In this document: one piece after another, positions 8,732-18,049 of the stretch
How the letters are laid out: each line of letters opens with the position of its first letter
Numbering within the stretch: the first letter of the stretch is position 1
Assembly (NCBI GenBank): GCA_029846755.1
Contig: JARWBI010000001.1
Coordinates: 868,001 to 932,000 of the forward strand
Length of the DNA: 64,000 nt
Reading direction: 5' to 3'
Source: Falsirhodobacter flavus
GTDB taxonomy: Bacteria; Pseudomonadota; Alphaproteobacteria; Rhodobacterales; Rhodobacteraceae
Program-made: the position numbers and the translations under genes
The notes under the pieces: model-generated
Seen by the model: the letters and a program-made list of their open reading frames with translations, nothing else
Told to the model about the DNA's origin: nothing
Database searches by the model: none

Positions 8732-8852
8732 AGCGTCTCCTTCCGCCCCTTTCTAAAGGCGGACATTTGCGGGAAAAGCAGAGTGTCACTGTATGTTCAA
8801 GTGAAATTGGCACAACATCCTACGGTAAAACAAACTGTCGCATTTCTGCAAG

Positions 8853-9965
8853 ATGGTGCTCCTGCGGCCAAGGGCAACATCGAAAGGCGACGGGCCGGCG
8901 CAACGAATTGAATGGGTGAGACTGTTGTCGGACAAGGAAATGAAACTTCTGGAAACCCTGCTTGAAGGTGTTCCCCTTCCCATGGTCCTGATCGACAGCG
9001 AGGAACGGATCGCGGCAGCCAATGCCCCCGCGCTGGCACTGTTCGGCAGCGGCATCGTCGCGCGGCACTACGTCATCGCGATGCGCCAGCCCGGGCTGCT
9101 GGACGCGATCGAGGGAACGCTGCGCCACCGCCAGATGGTCCGCGCGCGCCACATCATCACCGGCCCCTCGCGCGAGGCGAGCTATCGCGTGACGGTATCC
9201 CCGGTCGAGGGGGGGCGCGTGCTGTGCGCCTTCGAGGATATCACCGAACAGGAACAGGCGGGCGCGATCCGGCGCGATTTCGTGGCCAATGTCAGCCACG
9301 AGCTTCGCACCCCGCTGACCTCGCTTCTGGGGTTCATCGAGACCTTGCAGGGCGCGGCCAAGGACGACCCCGGCGCCCGCGCGCGTTTCCTCGCCATCAT
9401 GGCGCGCGAGGCAGAACGCATGAACCGGCTGGTGCGCGATCTTCTTTCGCTCAGCCGGGTGGAGAGCGAGGAGCGGGTGCGCCCGACGACGCCCGTGGAT
9501 ATCGCGGCGCTGGTCGCGCTGGCCGTCACTGCGCTGCGCCCGACCGCCGCCTCGGCCGGCGTCACGATCGAGGTGACGGGCGATCCCGGCCCGCTGCTTG
9601 TTCCGGCGGATTCGGACCAGATGGTGCAGGTGTTCCAGAACCTGATCGAGAATGCGCTGAAATACGGCGCCGGGGGCGGAATCATCACCATCGCGCTTCG
9701 CCGTGACCAGAACGACATCCTCCGACTTGGCCCGTCGGTGGTCGTGGATGTGATCGACCGGGGCGAGGGGATCGACCCGATCCACATCCCGCGCCTGACC
9801 GAACGGTTCTATCGGGTGGACAACCACCGCTCGCGCGAGCAGGGCGGAACGGGGCTGGGGCTGGCCATCGTCAAGCACATCGTCAACCGCCACCGCGGGC
9901 GCTTCCGCATCGAAAGCGCCAAGGGCAAGGGCAGCACCTTCACCATCATTCTGCCCGAAGGCTAG
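8853..9965 (+). CDS. phoR: PhoR-type sensor histidine kinase
   Basis: Histidine kinase with an N-terminal PAS domain (from about residue 33, MKLLETLLEGVPLPMVLID onward), a HisKA domain with the phosphorylated histidine in FVANVSHELRTPLTSLLGF (about residue 150), and an ATPase domain with NLIENALKYG, DRGEGI and GTGLGLAI. No membrane helix is visible, as in other alphaproteobacterial PhoR proteins that sense phosphate through PhoU/Pst. The start is uncertain: ATG 8853, GTG 8916 and ATG 8940 are in frame, and only the part from 8940 looks conserved. No phoB or pst gene is adjacent, so the assignment to phosphate control rests on sequence type. Its TAG stop shares CTAG with the convergent gene. 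Confidence 0.8.
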   Translation: MVLLRPRATSKGDGPAQRIEWVRLLSDKEMKLLETLLEGVPLPMVLIDSEERIAAANAPALALFGSGIVARHYVIAMRQPGLLDAIEGTLRHRQMVRARHIITGPSREASYRVTVSPVEGGRVLCAFEDITEQEQAGAIRRDFVANVSHELRTPLTSLLGFIETLQGAAKDDPGARARFLAIMAREAERMNRLVRDLLSLSRVESEERVRPTTPVDIAALVALAVTALRPTAASAGVTIEVTGDPGPLLVPADSDQMVQVFQNLIENALKYGAGGGIITIALRRDQNDILRLGPSVVVDVIDRGEGIDPIHIPRLTERFYRVDNHRSREQGGTGLGLAIVKHIVNRHRGRFRIESAKGKGSTFTIILPEG

Positions 9966-10906
9966 AGCCGGGCGATCCGTTCGGTAAGCAGCCCAAAGAA
10001 GCCGTCCGCATCCACATGGCCCATGAACAGGGCGTTGGGGGTGCGGTCGGTCACGCCCCACCAGTCGGCCACGGTCATGCCCAGCGTCAGCTCGCTGCGG
10101 GTCTCGATCTCGACGTTGATGTGGCGGCCGGTGAACAGGTCGGGGCGGATCAGCCATGCGATGACGCAGGGGTCATGCAAAGGCGCGCCGTTCCCGCCAT
10201 ATTTGGCGATGTCGAACCGTTCGAAGAAATCGGCCCATTCGGCAACCATCTGTCCCGCAAGCGTTCCCATGTTACGGAAGGCGCGGATGCGCGGCGGGCT
10301 GGTCAGCGCCTTGTGCGTCACGTCCAGCGGCATCACGACCAACGGCACGCCGGAGCGGAAGACGATGTCGGCGGCCTCGGGATCGACGAAGATGTTGAAC
10401 TCCGCCGCCGGGGTGATGTTGCCGACCTCGAAATAAGCGCCGCCCATCAGCACGATTTCCTGAATGCGCGGCGCGATGTCGGGCGCGCGGCGCAAGGCGG
10501 TGGCGATATTCGTCAGCGGCCCCAGCGGGCACAGCGTGACGGTCCCCGAAGGTTCCGCCCGCAGCGTCTCGATGATGAAATCGACCGCGTGCTGCTGTTC
10601 CAGCGGCAGCTTGGGTTCCGGCAGGGGCGGCCCGTCGAGGCCCGTCGCGCCATGCACATGTTCCGCTGTCACCAGCTTGCGTTGAAGCGGCGCATCGCAT
10701 CCGGCAAAGACGCGGACCGGGCCGGCCCCTGCCAAGGCGCAGATAGCGCGGGCATTGCGTTCCGTCAGATGCAGCGGCACGTTCCCGGCAACGACGGTTA
10801 CGCCAAGCACTGCGATATCTTCCGGGCTGGCAAGCGCCAGCAGAAGGGCGATCGCGTCATCCTGTCCAGGATCGCAATCTATGATGACTTTTCTGGGGTG
10901 GCTCAT
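9962..10906 (-). CDS. Inosine-uridine preferring nucleoside hydrolase
   Basis: Calcium-dependent N-ribohydrolase that splits nucleosides into base and ribose for salvage. The 314-residue protein begins with the family signature VIIDCDPGQDDAIA (the DxDxxxDD calcium and ribose site) and carries the later ligands in FNIFVDPEAADIVF and HDPC. The start at ATG 10906 gives the family length; a GTG at 10936 would add ten residues. It lies 29 bases after mazG on the same strand and is probably co-transcribed with it, both acting on nucleosides or nucleotides. The substrate (pyrimidine or purine) cannot be told. Confidence 0.9.
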   Translation of the reverse strand: MSHPRKVIIDCDPGQDDAIALLLALASPEDIAVLGVTVVAGNVPLHLTERNARAICALAGAGPVRVFAGCDAPLQRKLVTAEHVHGATGLDGPPLPEPKLPLEQQHAVDFIIETLRAEPSGTVTLCPLGPLTNIATALRRAPDIAPRIQEIVLMGGAYFEVGNITPAAEFNIFVDPEAADIVFRSGVPLVVMPLDVTHKALTSPPRIRAFRNMGTLAGQMVAEWADFFERFDIAKYGGNGAPLHDPCVIAWLIRPDLFTGRHINVEIETRSELTLGMTVADWWGVTDRTPNALFMGHVDADGFFGLLTERIARL

Positions 10907-10935
10907 CTGGTCTTCTTGGTTAACGGGCTGCACCA

Positions 10936-11754
10936 CTATCTAATCCCCGAAGCGGCGGAGTTCCCGGAAAATTCCGCGCTTCGGCGCTTTTCCTCGTCCT
11001 TGGCGCGGTCCCAGAGGGCGTCCATCTCCTGCAGGTTGCTGTCTTTCGGAGCGCGCCCATCTTGGGCGAGAATTTCTTCGATCCGCATGAACCGGCGGGT
11101 GAATTTGGCATTCGCTCCGCGCAGCGCGCCTTCGGCATCGACCTTCATGTGGCGGGCCAGATTCGCCATGACGAACAGCAGATCGCCGAACTCCTCCTCG
11201 ACCTCGGCCTGCGTCAAGGTCTCGCGCGCCTCGACCAGTTCGGCCATCTCTTCGCGCAGCTTGTCCAACACCTGATCGGTCGATGGCCAGTCGAAGCCGA
11301 CCCGCGCCGCGCGGCTTTGCAGCTTCACCGCACGGGTCAGGGCGGGAAGGCCCAGCGCCACGCCGTCCAGCACGCCGCCCTTGCGTTCGGCGGCCTTGAT
11401 TGCCTCCCAATCCGCGGTCTGCTGATCGGGGGTCTTGTCGCGGCTCTCATCCCCGAAGACATGGGGGTGGCGCGCGATCATCTTGTCCGAAATGGCGTTC
11501 GCCACGTCGTCGAAGGTGAACATGCCCGCTTCCTCGGCCATGCGGGAATGGAACACGGTTTGCAGCAGCAGATCGCCCAGCTCTCCCGGCAGTTCGTCCC
11601 ACGCCTTGCGCTGGATCGCGTCCGCGACCTCATGCGCTTCCTCGATGGTATAGGGGGCGATGGTGGCGAAGGTCTGCTCGATATCCCAAGGGCAGCCGGT
11701 ATTGGGGTCGCGCAGCGCACGCATGATCTCCAGCAGGCGGTCGATTCCGGTCAT
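10936..11754 (-). CDS. mazG: Nucleoside triphosphate pyrophosphohydrolase MazG
   Basis: Hydrolyses NTPs and dNTPs to monophosphates and pyrophosphate, cleaning the pool. The 272 residues hold two MazG helical domains, each with the metal-binding EExxE...ExxD pattern: IEEAHEVADAI with GELGDLLLQTVFHS in the first half (about residues 35-75) and EEMAELVEA with EEFGDLLFVMANLARH in the second (about residues 170-215). The start at 11754 begins right at the conserved MTGIDRLLEIMRALRDP. It is divergent from the amidohydrolase gene and followed closely by the nucleoside hydrolase. Confidence 0.94.
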   Translation of the reverse strand: MTGIDRLLEIMRALRDPNTGCPWDIEQTFATIAPYTIEEAHEVADAIQRKAWDELPGELGDLLLQTVFHSRMAEEAGMFTFDDVANAISDKMIARHPHVFGDESRDKTPDQQTADWEAIKAAERKGGVLDGVALGLPALTRAVKLQSRAARVGFDWPSTDQVLDKLREEMAELVEARETLTQAEVEEEFGDLLFVMANLARHMKVDAEGALRGANAKFTRRFMRIEEILAQDGRAPKDSNLQEMDALWDRAKDEEKRRSAEFSGNSAASGIR

Positions 11755-11814
11755 TGCAGCCCCTCGGGTTTTCGGGTTCAACCGAAGGACTACAATTCTT
11801 TGCAGGAGTTCGCC

Positions 11815-12969
11815 ATGCCCGTCCTGAACCGCATCGCCGGTTACGCCGATCAGATGAAGGGCTGGCGCCGCCACCTGCATGCCCATCCCGAGCTGATGTT
11901 CGACTGCCACCAAACGGCGGCCTTCATCGCCGAACGCCTGCGCGAATTCGGCGTGGACGAGGTTCATGAGGGCATCGCCACCACCGGCATTGTCGCGATC
12001 ATCAATGGGCAGGGCGAAGGGCCGACCATCGGTCTGCGCGCGGACATGGACGCGCTGCCGATCACCGAGACGACGGGTGCGGACCATGCCTCGACCGTGC
12101 CGGGGCGGGCGCATTCCTGCGGACACGACGGGCATGTGACGATGCTGCTGGGCGCAGCGAAGTATCTGGCCGAGACGCGGCGGTTTTCGGGCCGGGTCGC
12201 GCTGATCTTCCAGCCCGCCGAGGAAGACGGCGGCGGCGGCGAGGTCATGGTCCGCGAAGGCGTGATGGACCGCTTCGGCATCAAGGAAGTCTATGGCATC
12301 CACAACGCGCCGAACGTCCCCTTCGGCAGGTTCCTGACCACGCCGGGGCCGATCCTTGCGGCGGTGGACACGGCAACCGTCACCCTGCGCGGCAGGGGCG
12401 GCCACGGCGCGACGCCGCATGTGACGATCGACCCGATCCCGGCAATGGTCTCGCTGGTGGGGGCGTTGCAGACGATCGTCTCGCGCAATGCCCCGGCGCA
12501 GGATGTGCTGGTGGTGTCTGTCACGCAGATCCATTCCGGCAGCGCATCGAACATCATCCCCGAGGAAGCTTGGATGACCGCCACCATCCGCACCTTCACC
12601 CCCGAGATGCGCGATCTGGCCGAACGCCGCTTCCGCGAGATCGTCGCAGGGCAGGCGGCATCCTTCGGAGTCGAGGTCGTGCTGGATTACGAACGCGGCT
12701 ATCCCCCGACGGTCAACCACCCCAAACAGGCCGAGTTTGCGGCGCAAATCGCGCAGGAGGTCAGCGGCAACGTCGATCCCGACAGCCCGCGCGAAATGGC
12801 GGCCGAGGATTTTGCCTATATGCTTCAGGCGCGGCCGGGGGCCTATCTGTTCCTTGGCACCGGGCCGGGGGCGGGGCTGCATCAGGCCGCTTTCGACTTC
12901 AACGACGAAGCGGCCCCCATCGGTGCCAGCTTCTTTGCGCGACTGGTAGAAACGGCCCTTCCCGCATAG
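11815..12969 (+). CDS. M20 family amidohydrolase (HipO/IAA-amino acid hydrolase type)
   Basis: Zinc or manganese-dependent amidohydrolase/carboxypeptidase of the M20D group, 384 residues. The metal ligands are visible in LRADMDALPI, SCGHDGHVTMLLGAAKYL, QPAEEDGGGG and YGIHNAPN, with the dimerisation lid between about residues 185 and 300. Members act on N-acyl amino acids such as hippurate or N-acetyl-diaminopimelate; the substrate is not evident here. AGGAG lies seven bases before the ATG at 11815. It stands alone between mazG (divergent) and the sulfolipid operon. Confidence 0.9.
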   Translation: MPVLNRIAGYADQMKGWRRHLHAHPELMFDCHQTAAFIAERLREFGVDEVHEGIATTGIVAIINGQGEGPTIGLRADMDALPITETTGADHASTVPGRAHSCGHDGHVTMLLGAAKYLAETRRFSGRVALIFQPAEEDGGGGEVMVREGVMDRFGIKEVYGIHNAPNVPFGRFLTTPGPILAAVDTATVTLRGRGGHGATPHVTIDPIPAMVSLVGALQTIVSRNAPAQDVLVVSVTQIHSGSASNIIPEEAWMTATIRTFTPEMRDLAERRFREIVAGQAASFGVEVVLDYERGYPPTVNHPKQAEFAAQIAQEVSGNVDPDSPREMAAEDFAYMLQARPGAYLFLGTGPGAGLHQAAFDFNDEAAPIGASFFARLVETALPA

Positions 12970-13087
12970 GCGGAAATCGGCGCTGCGCACGATGTCGTTA
13001 TTTCTTCATTCGACTTGGGTAGAATGACGACCTATCTATTGCCGATGGCGCAGAACGATTTGCTGCGCGACCTGAAGGAGACGACAT

Positions 13088-14305
13088 TTGCGTATTGCAG
13101 TTCTTGGCGGCGATGGTTTCGTGGGCTGGCCCACCTCGCTGCACCTGTCCAACCTTGGGCACGAGGTGCATATCGTCGACAACCTGTCTCGCCGCTGGAT
13201 CGATACCGAACTGGGGGTCCAATCGCTGACCCCGATGGATTCGATCCAGGAACGCTGCCGCATCTGGCATCAGGAAACTGGTCACCGGATCCATTTCCAC
13301 CTGCTGAACCTCGCGACCGAATACGACCGCCTGAAAGGCTGGCTGCAAGAGGTGCGCCCCGACGCGATCATCCATTTTGCCGAACAGCGCGCCGCGCCCT
13401 ATTCGATGAAGACGGATCGCCACAAGGTCTACACCGTAAACAACAACGTCAACGCCACGCATAACCTGCTGGCGGCGATGGTCGAAACCGGGATCGACGC
13501 GCATCTGGTCCATCTGGGTACGATGGGCGTTTACGGCTATTCCTCGGTCGGTGCGCCGATCCCCGAAGGGTATCTGGACGTCGAGATCGACACGCCCACG
13601 GGCAAGAAGGGTCAGCAGATCCTGTATCCGACCAAGCCCGGTTCGGTCTATCACATGACCAAATCGCTGGATCAGATCCTGTTCCAGTTCTATGCTCAGA
13701 ATGACGGGCTGCGGATCACCGACCTGCATCAGGGCATCGTCTGGGGCACCCATACCGACCAGACCCGCCGGCACGAACAGCTTATCAACCGTTTCGACTA
13801 TGACGGCGATTACGGCACGGTGCTGAACCGTTTCCTGATCCAGGCCGCCATCGGCTATCCGCTGACGGTGCATGGCACGGGCGGGCAGACGCGCGCCTTC
13901 ATCCACGTGCAGGACTCGGTCCGCTGCGTCGAACTGGCTTTGGGCGATGCGCCGAAATCGGGCGAGCGGGTGAAGATCTTCAACCAGATGACCGAAACGC
14001 ACCGCGTCCGCGATCTGGCCGAGATGGTGGCGAAGCTGACCGGGGCGAAGGTCGCGAACCTGCCGAACCCGCGCAAAGAGGCACCCGAGAACGATCTGAT
14101 CGTGAACAATGACCGGTTCATCGCGCTTGGCCTGAAGCCGATCACGCTGGCCGAGGGGCTTTTGTCCGAGGTCGTGGACGTGGCGAAAAAGTATGCCCAC
14201 CGCATCGACCGTTCGCGCGTACCGGCGGTGTCTGCATGGACCAAGGATATCGCCCAGCGGGTCGATCACGATCCCGAGGGTAAGCGTCTGCGCTCCGTCT
14301 CCTGA
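13088..14305 (+). CDS. sqdB: UDP-sulfoquinovose synthase SqdB
   Basis: Converts UDP-glucose and sulfite to UDP-sulfoquinovose, the head-group donor for the sulfolipid SQDG. The 405-residue extended SDR has the NAD-binding loop GGDGFVGWPTSLHLSNLGH, the UDP-sugar and sulfite region MDSIQERCRIWHQETG, the active-site HLGTMGVYGY and YHMTKSLDQ (YxxxK). Translation must begin at TTG 13088, because the Rossmann strand MRIAVLGGDG starts there and AAGGAG lies six bases upstream. It heads an sqdBDC operon; a TAGAAT (13020-13025) could be its -10 box, but no convincing -35 is seen. Confidence 0.95.
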   Translation: MRIAVLGGDGFVGWPTSLHLSNLGHEVHIVDNLSRRWIDTELGVQSLTPMDSIQERCRIWHQETGHRIHFHLLNLATEYDRLKGWLQEVRPDAIIHFAEQRAAPYSMKTDRHKVYTVNNNVNATHNLLAAMVETGIDAHLVHLGTMGVYGYSSVGAPIPEGYLDVEIDTPTGKKGQQILYPTKPGSVYHMTKSLDQILFQFYAQNDGLRITDLHQGIVWGTHTDQTRRHEQLINRFDYDGDYGTVLNRFLIQAAIGYPLTVHGTGGQTRAFIHVQDSVRCVELALGDAPKSGERVKIFNQMTETHRVRDLAEMVAKLTGAKVANLPNPRKEAPENDLIVNNDRFIALGLKPITLAEGLLSEVVDVAKKYAHRIDRSRVPAVSAWTKDIAQRVDHDPEGKRLRSVS

Positions 14306-14306
14306 C

Positions 14307-15089
14307 ATGCTGGGGCTTTTCCCGGACCGGCCCGCGTCATCGACGCGGGCCTTCGTCACTCTGGTCACCAATGCCGACTACGTTCGCGGCGCGCGGGCGT
14401 TGATAAACTCGCTGCGGGCGACAGGGACAGATGCCGACATCGTCGTGCTGCACACGGATGCCCCGGTCGAAGGGCTGGACGCGCGGCTGGTCCGCTGCGA
14501 TCTGCTGCCGACCTCCGATGCCTTCAACGCCGCCCATGCCCGCGATGCGCTTCATGCGCGGGCGGCCTTCACCAAGGGCGGCAAACCGCCGTTCCACACC
14601 CCGCTGGACAATTTTGCGAAACTTCGGCTGTGGCAGCTGGAATACGAACGCGTGGTGTTCCTTGACGCTGACACGCTGGTACTGAAGAATATCGACAAGC
14701 TGTTCGAATATCCCGAATTCTGCGCCGCTCCGAATGTCTATGAGGGCGTTGCGGATTTTCACCGCATGAATTCCGGCGTTTTCACGGCGCGACCCTCGGC
14801 TGCGACGTTCGATGCGATGATGGCCCGTCTGGATGTGCCGGATGCGTTCTGGCGGCGGACCGACCAGACCTTCTTGCAAGAATTCTTCCCCGACTGGCAT
14901 GGCCTGCCGGTCTTCTACAACATGCTGCAATATGTCTGGTTCGCCATGCCCGAGCTTTGGTCCTGGGACGAGATCAAGGTGCTGCATTTCCAGTATGAGA
15001 AGCCGTGGCAGGACCATGACAAGGCAGACAAGCTGCGCCCGCTGATCGACCTGTGGCACGCTTACGAGCGTGGGGACATCCCGGCGTGA
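14307..15089 (+). CDS. sqdD: Sulfolipid-associated glycosyltransferase SqdD (GT8, glycogenin-like)
   Basis: A 260-residue glycosyltransferase of the glycogenin-like GT8 type with the metal-binding DxD in VVFLDADTLVL (about residue 117), the N-terminal strand FVTLVTNADYVRGARALI, and the acceptor-side FHRMNSGVF. In Rhodobacter sphaeroides the equivalent gene lies between sqdB and sqdC and is thought to transfer sulfoquinovose from its UDP form. The ATG at 14307 is one base after the sqdB stop and has no good ribosome-binding site, so translational coupling is likely. Its stop overlaps the sqdC start (GTGA). Confidence 0.9.
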   Translation: MLGLFPDRPASSTRAFVTLVTNADYVRGARALINSLRATGTDADIVVLHTDAPVEGLDARLVRCDLLPTSDAFNAAHARDALHARAAFTKGGKPPFHTPLDNFAKLRLWQLEYERVVFLDADTLVLKNIDKLFEYPEFCAAPNVYEGVADFHRMNSGVFTARPSAATFDAMMARLDVPDAFWRRTDQTFLQEFFPDWHGLPVFYNMLQYVWFAMPELWSWDEIKVLHFQYEKPWQDHDKADKLRPLIDLWHAYERGDIPA

Positions 15090-15838
15090 AGGTCGCGATC
15101 ACTGGCGGCAGCGGACTTGTCGGGCGGTTCATCGTCGATGCCGCGCGGGCGGCGGGGCACGAGGTGATCCTGCCGCAATTCCGTCTGGGCGACGCGGTGA
15201 CGATCGAGGCCGATGCGCTGATCCACTGCGCCTTCGCCCATGCCCCCGGCAAATATCGCGGGGGCGAGGGCGACGATCCCGAAGGTTTCCGCCGCGCCAA
15301 TGTCGACGGCACCCTGCGCCTGTTCGACGGGTTTCCCGGGCGGACCGTGTTTCTTTCCACCCGCGCCGTCTATGGCGATTATCCGGCAGGAACGGTTCTG
15401 CGCGAGGATATGCCGCTGCGGCCCGACACGCTCTACGGACAAGTGAAGGCCGAGGTGGAGCCGCATGCCACCGTCAGCCTGCGGGCCACGGGCGTCTATG
15501 GTCCGGGGGTGGGGCACAAATGGGAAAACCTGTTCGCCGATCACCTGGCAGGCCGTCCTGTCGCACCGCGCGTTGCGACCGAAGTGCATGGCGACGATCT
15601 GGCGCAGGCCGCGATGATCCTGCTGGACCGGGGTGAGGGGGCGTATAACGTTTCGGACCTGCTGCTGGACCGGCATGATCTGTTGGCAGAACTTGGCGGC
15701 ACACCGCCCGAACGCAGCGTTGCAAAGGTGAGCGAGATGGACTGCGCCCGGCTGCGTGCGCTCGGCTGGCAGCCGGGCGGGTGGGAGAGGCTGCGTGCCA
15801 GCCTCCCCGCGATGCTTCAGAGCGTGCCGTCCAGATAG
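15086..15838 (+). CDS. sqdC: Sulfolipid biosynthesis protein SqdC (short epimerase/reductase family)
   Basis: A 250-residue NAD(P)-binding protein of the SDR epimerase type: ITGGSGLVGRFIVDAARAAGH at the N-terminus, FLSTRAVYGDY and LYGQVKAEVE (YxxxK). In R. sphaeroides loss of sqdC causes build-up of sulfoquinovosyl-dihydroxyacetone, so a reductase role on that intermediate is plausible. The start is GTG at 15086, inside the sqdD stop, with GGGGA ten bases upstream. The final 22 bases overlap mtlK on the other strand. Confidence 0.87.
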   Translation: MKVAITGGSGLVGRFIVDAARAAGHEVILPQFRLGDAVTIEADALIHCAFAHAPGKYRGGEGDDPEGFRRANVDGTLRLFDGFPGRTVFLSTRAVYGDYPAGTVLREDMPLRPDTLYGQVKAEVEPHATVSLRATGVYGPGVGHKWENLFADHLAGRPVAPRVATEVHGDDLAQAAMILLDRGEGAYNVSDLLLDRHDLLAELGGTPPERSVAKVSEMDCARLRALGWQPGGWERLRASLPAMLQSVPSR

Positions 15839-17286
15839 CGCTGGATCACGGGCTGGCTGCCTTCGGCCCAAACCGCGCGCAGCAGTTCCGCAAAGCGGAC
15901 GGCGACGGCCGGATTCTGGCCCAGATCGCCATAGACCTCGCGCATCGCCAGCCATGCGGCGGGATCGTCCTTGGCCTTGGCGGCAACGATGGTCAGCTTT
16001 TCCCAGTTCGGATCGTTCGGTTCGATCTGCGTGCCGTTCTCCGACGTGCCGAAGCAGTAACGGCACCACAGCGCCGACAGCAGGATCAGCCCGGTGGCAT
16101 CGCCACCCTTTGCCACCACGTCGCGGATCGACGGGATGATGAACTTGGGCTGGCGGTTCGACCCGTCCAGACACAGGCGGCGAACCGTATCGGCCACCTC
16201 GGGGTTCGAGCAGCGGTCGAGAATCAGCTGCTTGTACGCGCCAAGGTCGGTATTCGGGACCGGCGGGACGATGGGCAGGATCTCGTCATCCTCTACCTTG
16301 GACAGGAAGGCGCGGATCTGCGGATCCTCCATCGCTTCGTGGACATAGTGGATGTCGCGCAGACCGCCGGGATAGGCGATGATCGCATGACCGCCGTTCA
16401 GGATGCGGATCTTCATTGTCTCATAGGCGTCCACCGCATCGGTGAAGGTCACTCCCACCTTTTCCAGAGCGGGGCGCCCGGCGGGGAAGTTGTCCTCGAC
16501 CACCCATTGGCGGAAGGTTTCGCAGGTGACGGGGGCCTTGTCCTCGATCCCGAGGTCGAGCGCCATCTTCAATTCGCGCGGGCCAGTCGCGGGGGTGATC
16601 CGGTCAACCATCGAATTGGGGAAGGCGACATTGGCCGCGATCCAGTCCGCAAGCTCCGGGTCCGACAGCTTTGCAAGGCCCACCACGGCATCGCGGGTGA
16701 CATGGCCGTTATGCGGGACGTTGTCGCAGCACATGACGGTGAAGGGCTGAAGACCCCCGGCCCGGCGGGCCCTCAGCGCCGCGATGATCGCGCCGAACGC
16801 GGTATCGGGCGCGGCGGGGTTCGCGGCATCGTGCTGGATATCGGGGTGATCGGGGCTGAATGTGCCGGACTTGGGGTCGATGTAATATCCACCCTCCGTC
16901 ACGGTCAACGAGACGATGCGGATGCGGCTGTCCGACATGGCCGCGATCAGATCCTTGTTGCCCGCGGCGACCGGAACGAATCCAGTCATCGCACCGATCA
17001 CGCGGGTGCTGCCGCCCTCGGGGGCCAGTTCGATGACGGATGAAAGGTAGTCCTGCTCGGCGAGGATCTTGCGCATCCGCTCGTCCCCTTCGCGCACGCC
17101 GGCGCCAAGGATCGCCCAGTCGTGATCGCCCTGCGCGAACAGATCGTCCAGATAGACCGCCATATGCGCGCGGTGGAAATTGCCGCAGCCGATATGCACG
17201 ATGCCTGGCGTCAGCGCGCTGCGATCATAGGCGGGGGCGCTCACACCCTCGGGCAGCTGGTTCAGGGTCGCGTTCGAGATTTTCAT
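15817..17286 (-). CDS. mtlK: Mannitol 2-dehydrogenase (polyol dehydrogenase, long-chain type)
   Basis: NAD-dependent enzyme oxidising D-mannitol (and related polyols such as arabitol) to the 2-ketose, 489 residues as usual for the long-chain polyol dehydrogenase family. It has the N-terminal nucleotide site IVHIGCGNFHRAHMAVY and the active-site block KIRILNGGHAIIAYPGGLRD (Lys, Asn and His positions near 290-305). It is the last gene of the polyol operon, one base after smoS, which matches the known smoS-mtlK order in Rhodobacter sphaeroides. It overlaps the end of sqdC by 22 bases. Confidence 0.93.
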   Translation of the reverse strand: MKISNATLNQLPEGVSAPAYDRSALTPGIVHIGCGNFHRAHMAVYLDDLFAQGDHDWAILGAGVREGDERMRKILAEQDYLSSVIELAPEGGSTRVIGAMTGFVPVAAGNKDLIAAMSDSRIRIVSLTVTEGGYYIDPKSGTFSPDHPDIQHDAANPAAPDTAFGAIIAALRARRAGGLQPFTVMCCDNVPHNGHVTRDAVVGLAKLSDPELADWIAANVAFPNSMVDRITPATGPRELKMALDLGIEDKAPVTCETFRQWVVEDNFPAGRPALEKVGVTFTDAVDAYETMKIRILNGGHAIIAYPGGLRDIHYVHEAMEDPQIRAFLSKVEDDEILPIVPPVPNTDLGAYKQLILDRCSNPEVADTVRRLCLDGSNRQPKFIIPSIRDVVAKGGDATGLILLSALWCRYCFGTSENGTQIEPNDPNWEKLTIVAAKAKDDPAAWLAMREVYGDLGQNPAVAVRFAELLRAVWAEGSQPVIQRYLDGTL

Positions 17287-17287
17287 G

Positions 17288-18049
17288 TCAGCTCATCCAG
17301 TTGCCGCCATCGACGTTATACGTCTGGGCCACGATATAATCCGCGTCGGGCGAGGCGAGGAACACCGCCATCCCCGTCAGGTCGTCGGCGGTGCCCATGC
17401 GCCCGAAGGGCACGGCCTCGCCGACAAGACGCTTCTTCTCGCCCAGCGGGCGGTTTTCGTATTTGGCGAAAAAGGCGTCCACGCCGTCCCAATGTTCGCC
17501 GTCCACGACGCCGGGGGCGATGGCGTTGACGTTTATGCCGTGCTCGATCAGATTCAGCCCCGCGCTTTGCGTCAGGCTGATGATTGCGGCCTTGGTCGCG
17601 CAATAGACGCCGACGAGCCCCTCGCCCCGCCGTCCGGCCTGCGAGGCCATGTTGATGATCCTGCCGCCGCGGCCTTGCTCGATCATGACCTTGGCCACCG
17701 CCTGCATCATGAACAGCGATCCGGCCACGTTGATCGCGAAAGTGCGGTCATAATCGGCGCGCGTGATCTCAATGATCGGGGCCGCCGTGAAGATGGCCGC
17801 GTTGTTGATCAGGATGTCGATCCCGCGCGCCGCCGCGACCTCGGCCACGCAAGCGTCGATGCTGGCCTGATCGGTCACGTCCAGATGTGCGGCATGCGCG
17901 CCGATCTCGGCCGCCGCGGCCTGTGCCGCGGGAAGGTTGATGTCGGCGATCGTGACGCTTGCACCTTCGGCGACGTAGCGCGCGGCAAAGGCCTTGCCGA
18001 TACCGCGCGCCGCGCCGGTGATGATGGCGGACTTGCCCCGAAGCCTCAT
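17288..18049 (-). CDS. smoS: Sorbitol (D-glucitol) dehydrogenase, SDR family
   Basis: Short-chain dehydrogenase that oxidises sorbitol (and galactitol) to the ketohexose. The 253 residues match the crystallised R. sphaeroides enzyme (256). It shows the cofactor loop [11 protein letters not shown] (about residues 12-22), NNAA, the serine strand INMASQAG and YCATKAA (YxxxK, about residue 153). Its ATG overlaps the smoK stop by four bases (ATGA) and mtlK follows after one base, so the three genes form one translational chain. Confidence 0.92.
   Translation of the reverse strand: MRLRGKSAIITGAARGIGKAFAARYVAEGASVTIADINLPAAQAAAAEIGAHAAHLDVTDQASIDACVAEVAAARGIDILINNAAIFTAAPIIEITRADYDRTFAINVAGSLFMMQAVAKVMIEQGRGGRIINMASQAGRRGEGLVGVYCATKAAIISLTQSAGLNLIEHGINVNAIAPGVVDGEHWDGVDAFFAKYENRPLGEKKRLVGEAVPFGRMGTADDLTGMAVFLASPDADYIVAQTYNVDGGNWMS

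Noticed and set aside
10936-12990. Treating the long minus-strand frame as one 684-residue protein with a C-terminal MazG
   Set aside because: The part above 11754 is antisense to the M20 amidohydrolase and not protein-like; MazG homology begins exactly at ATG 11754.
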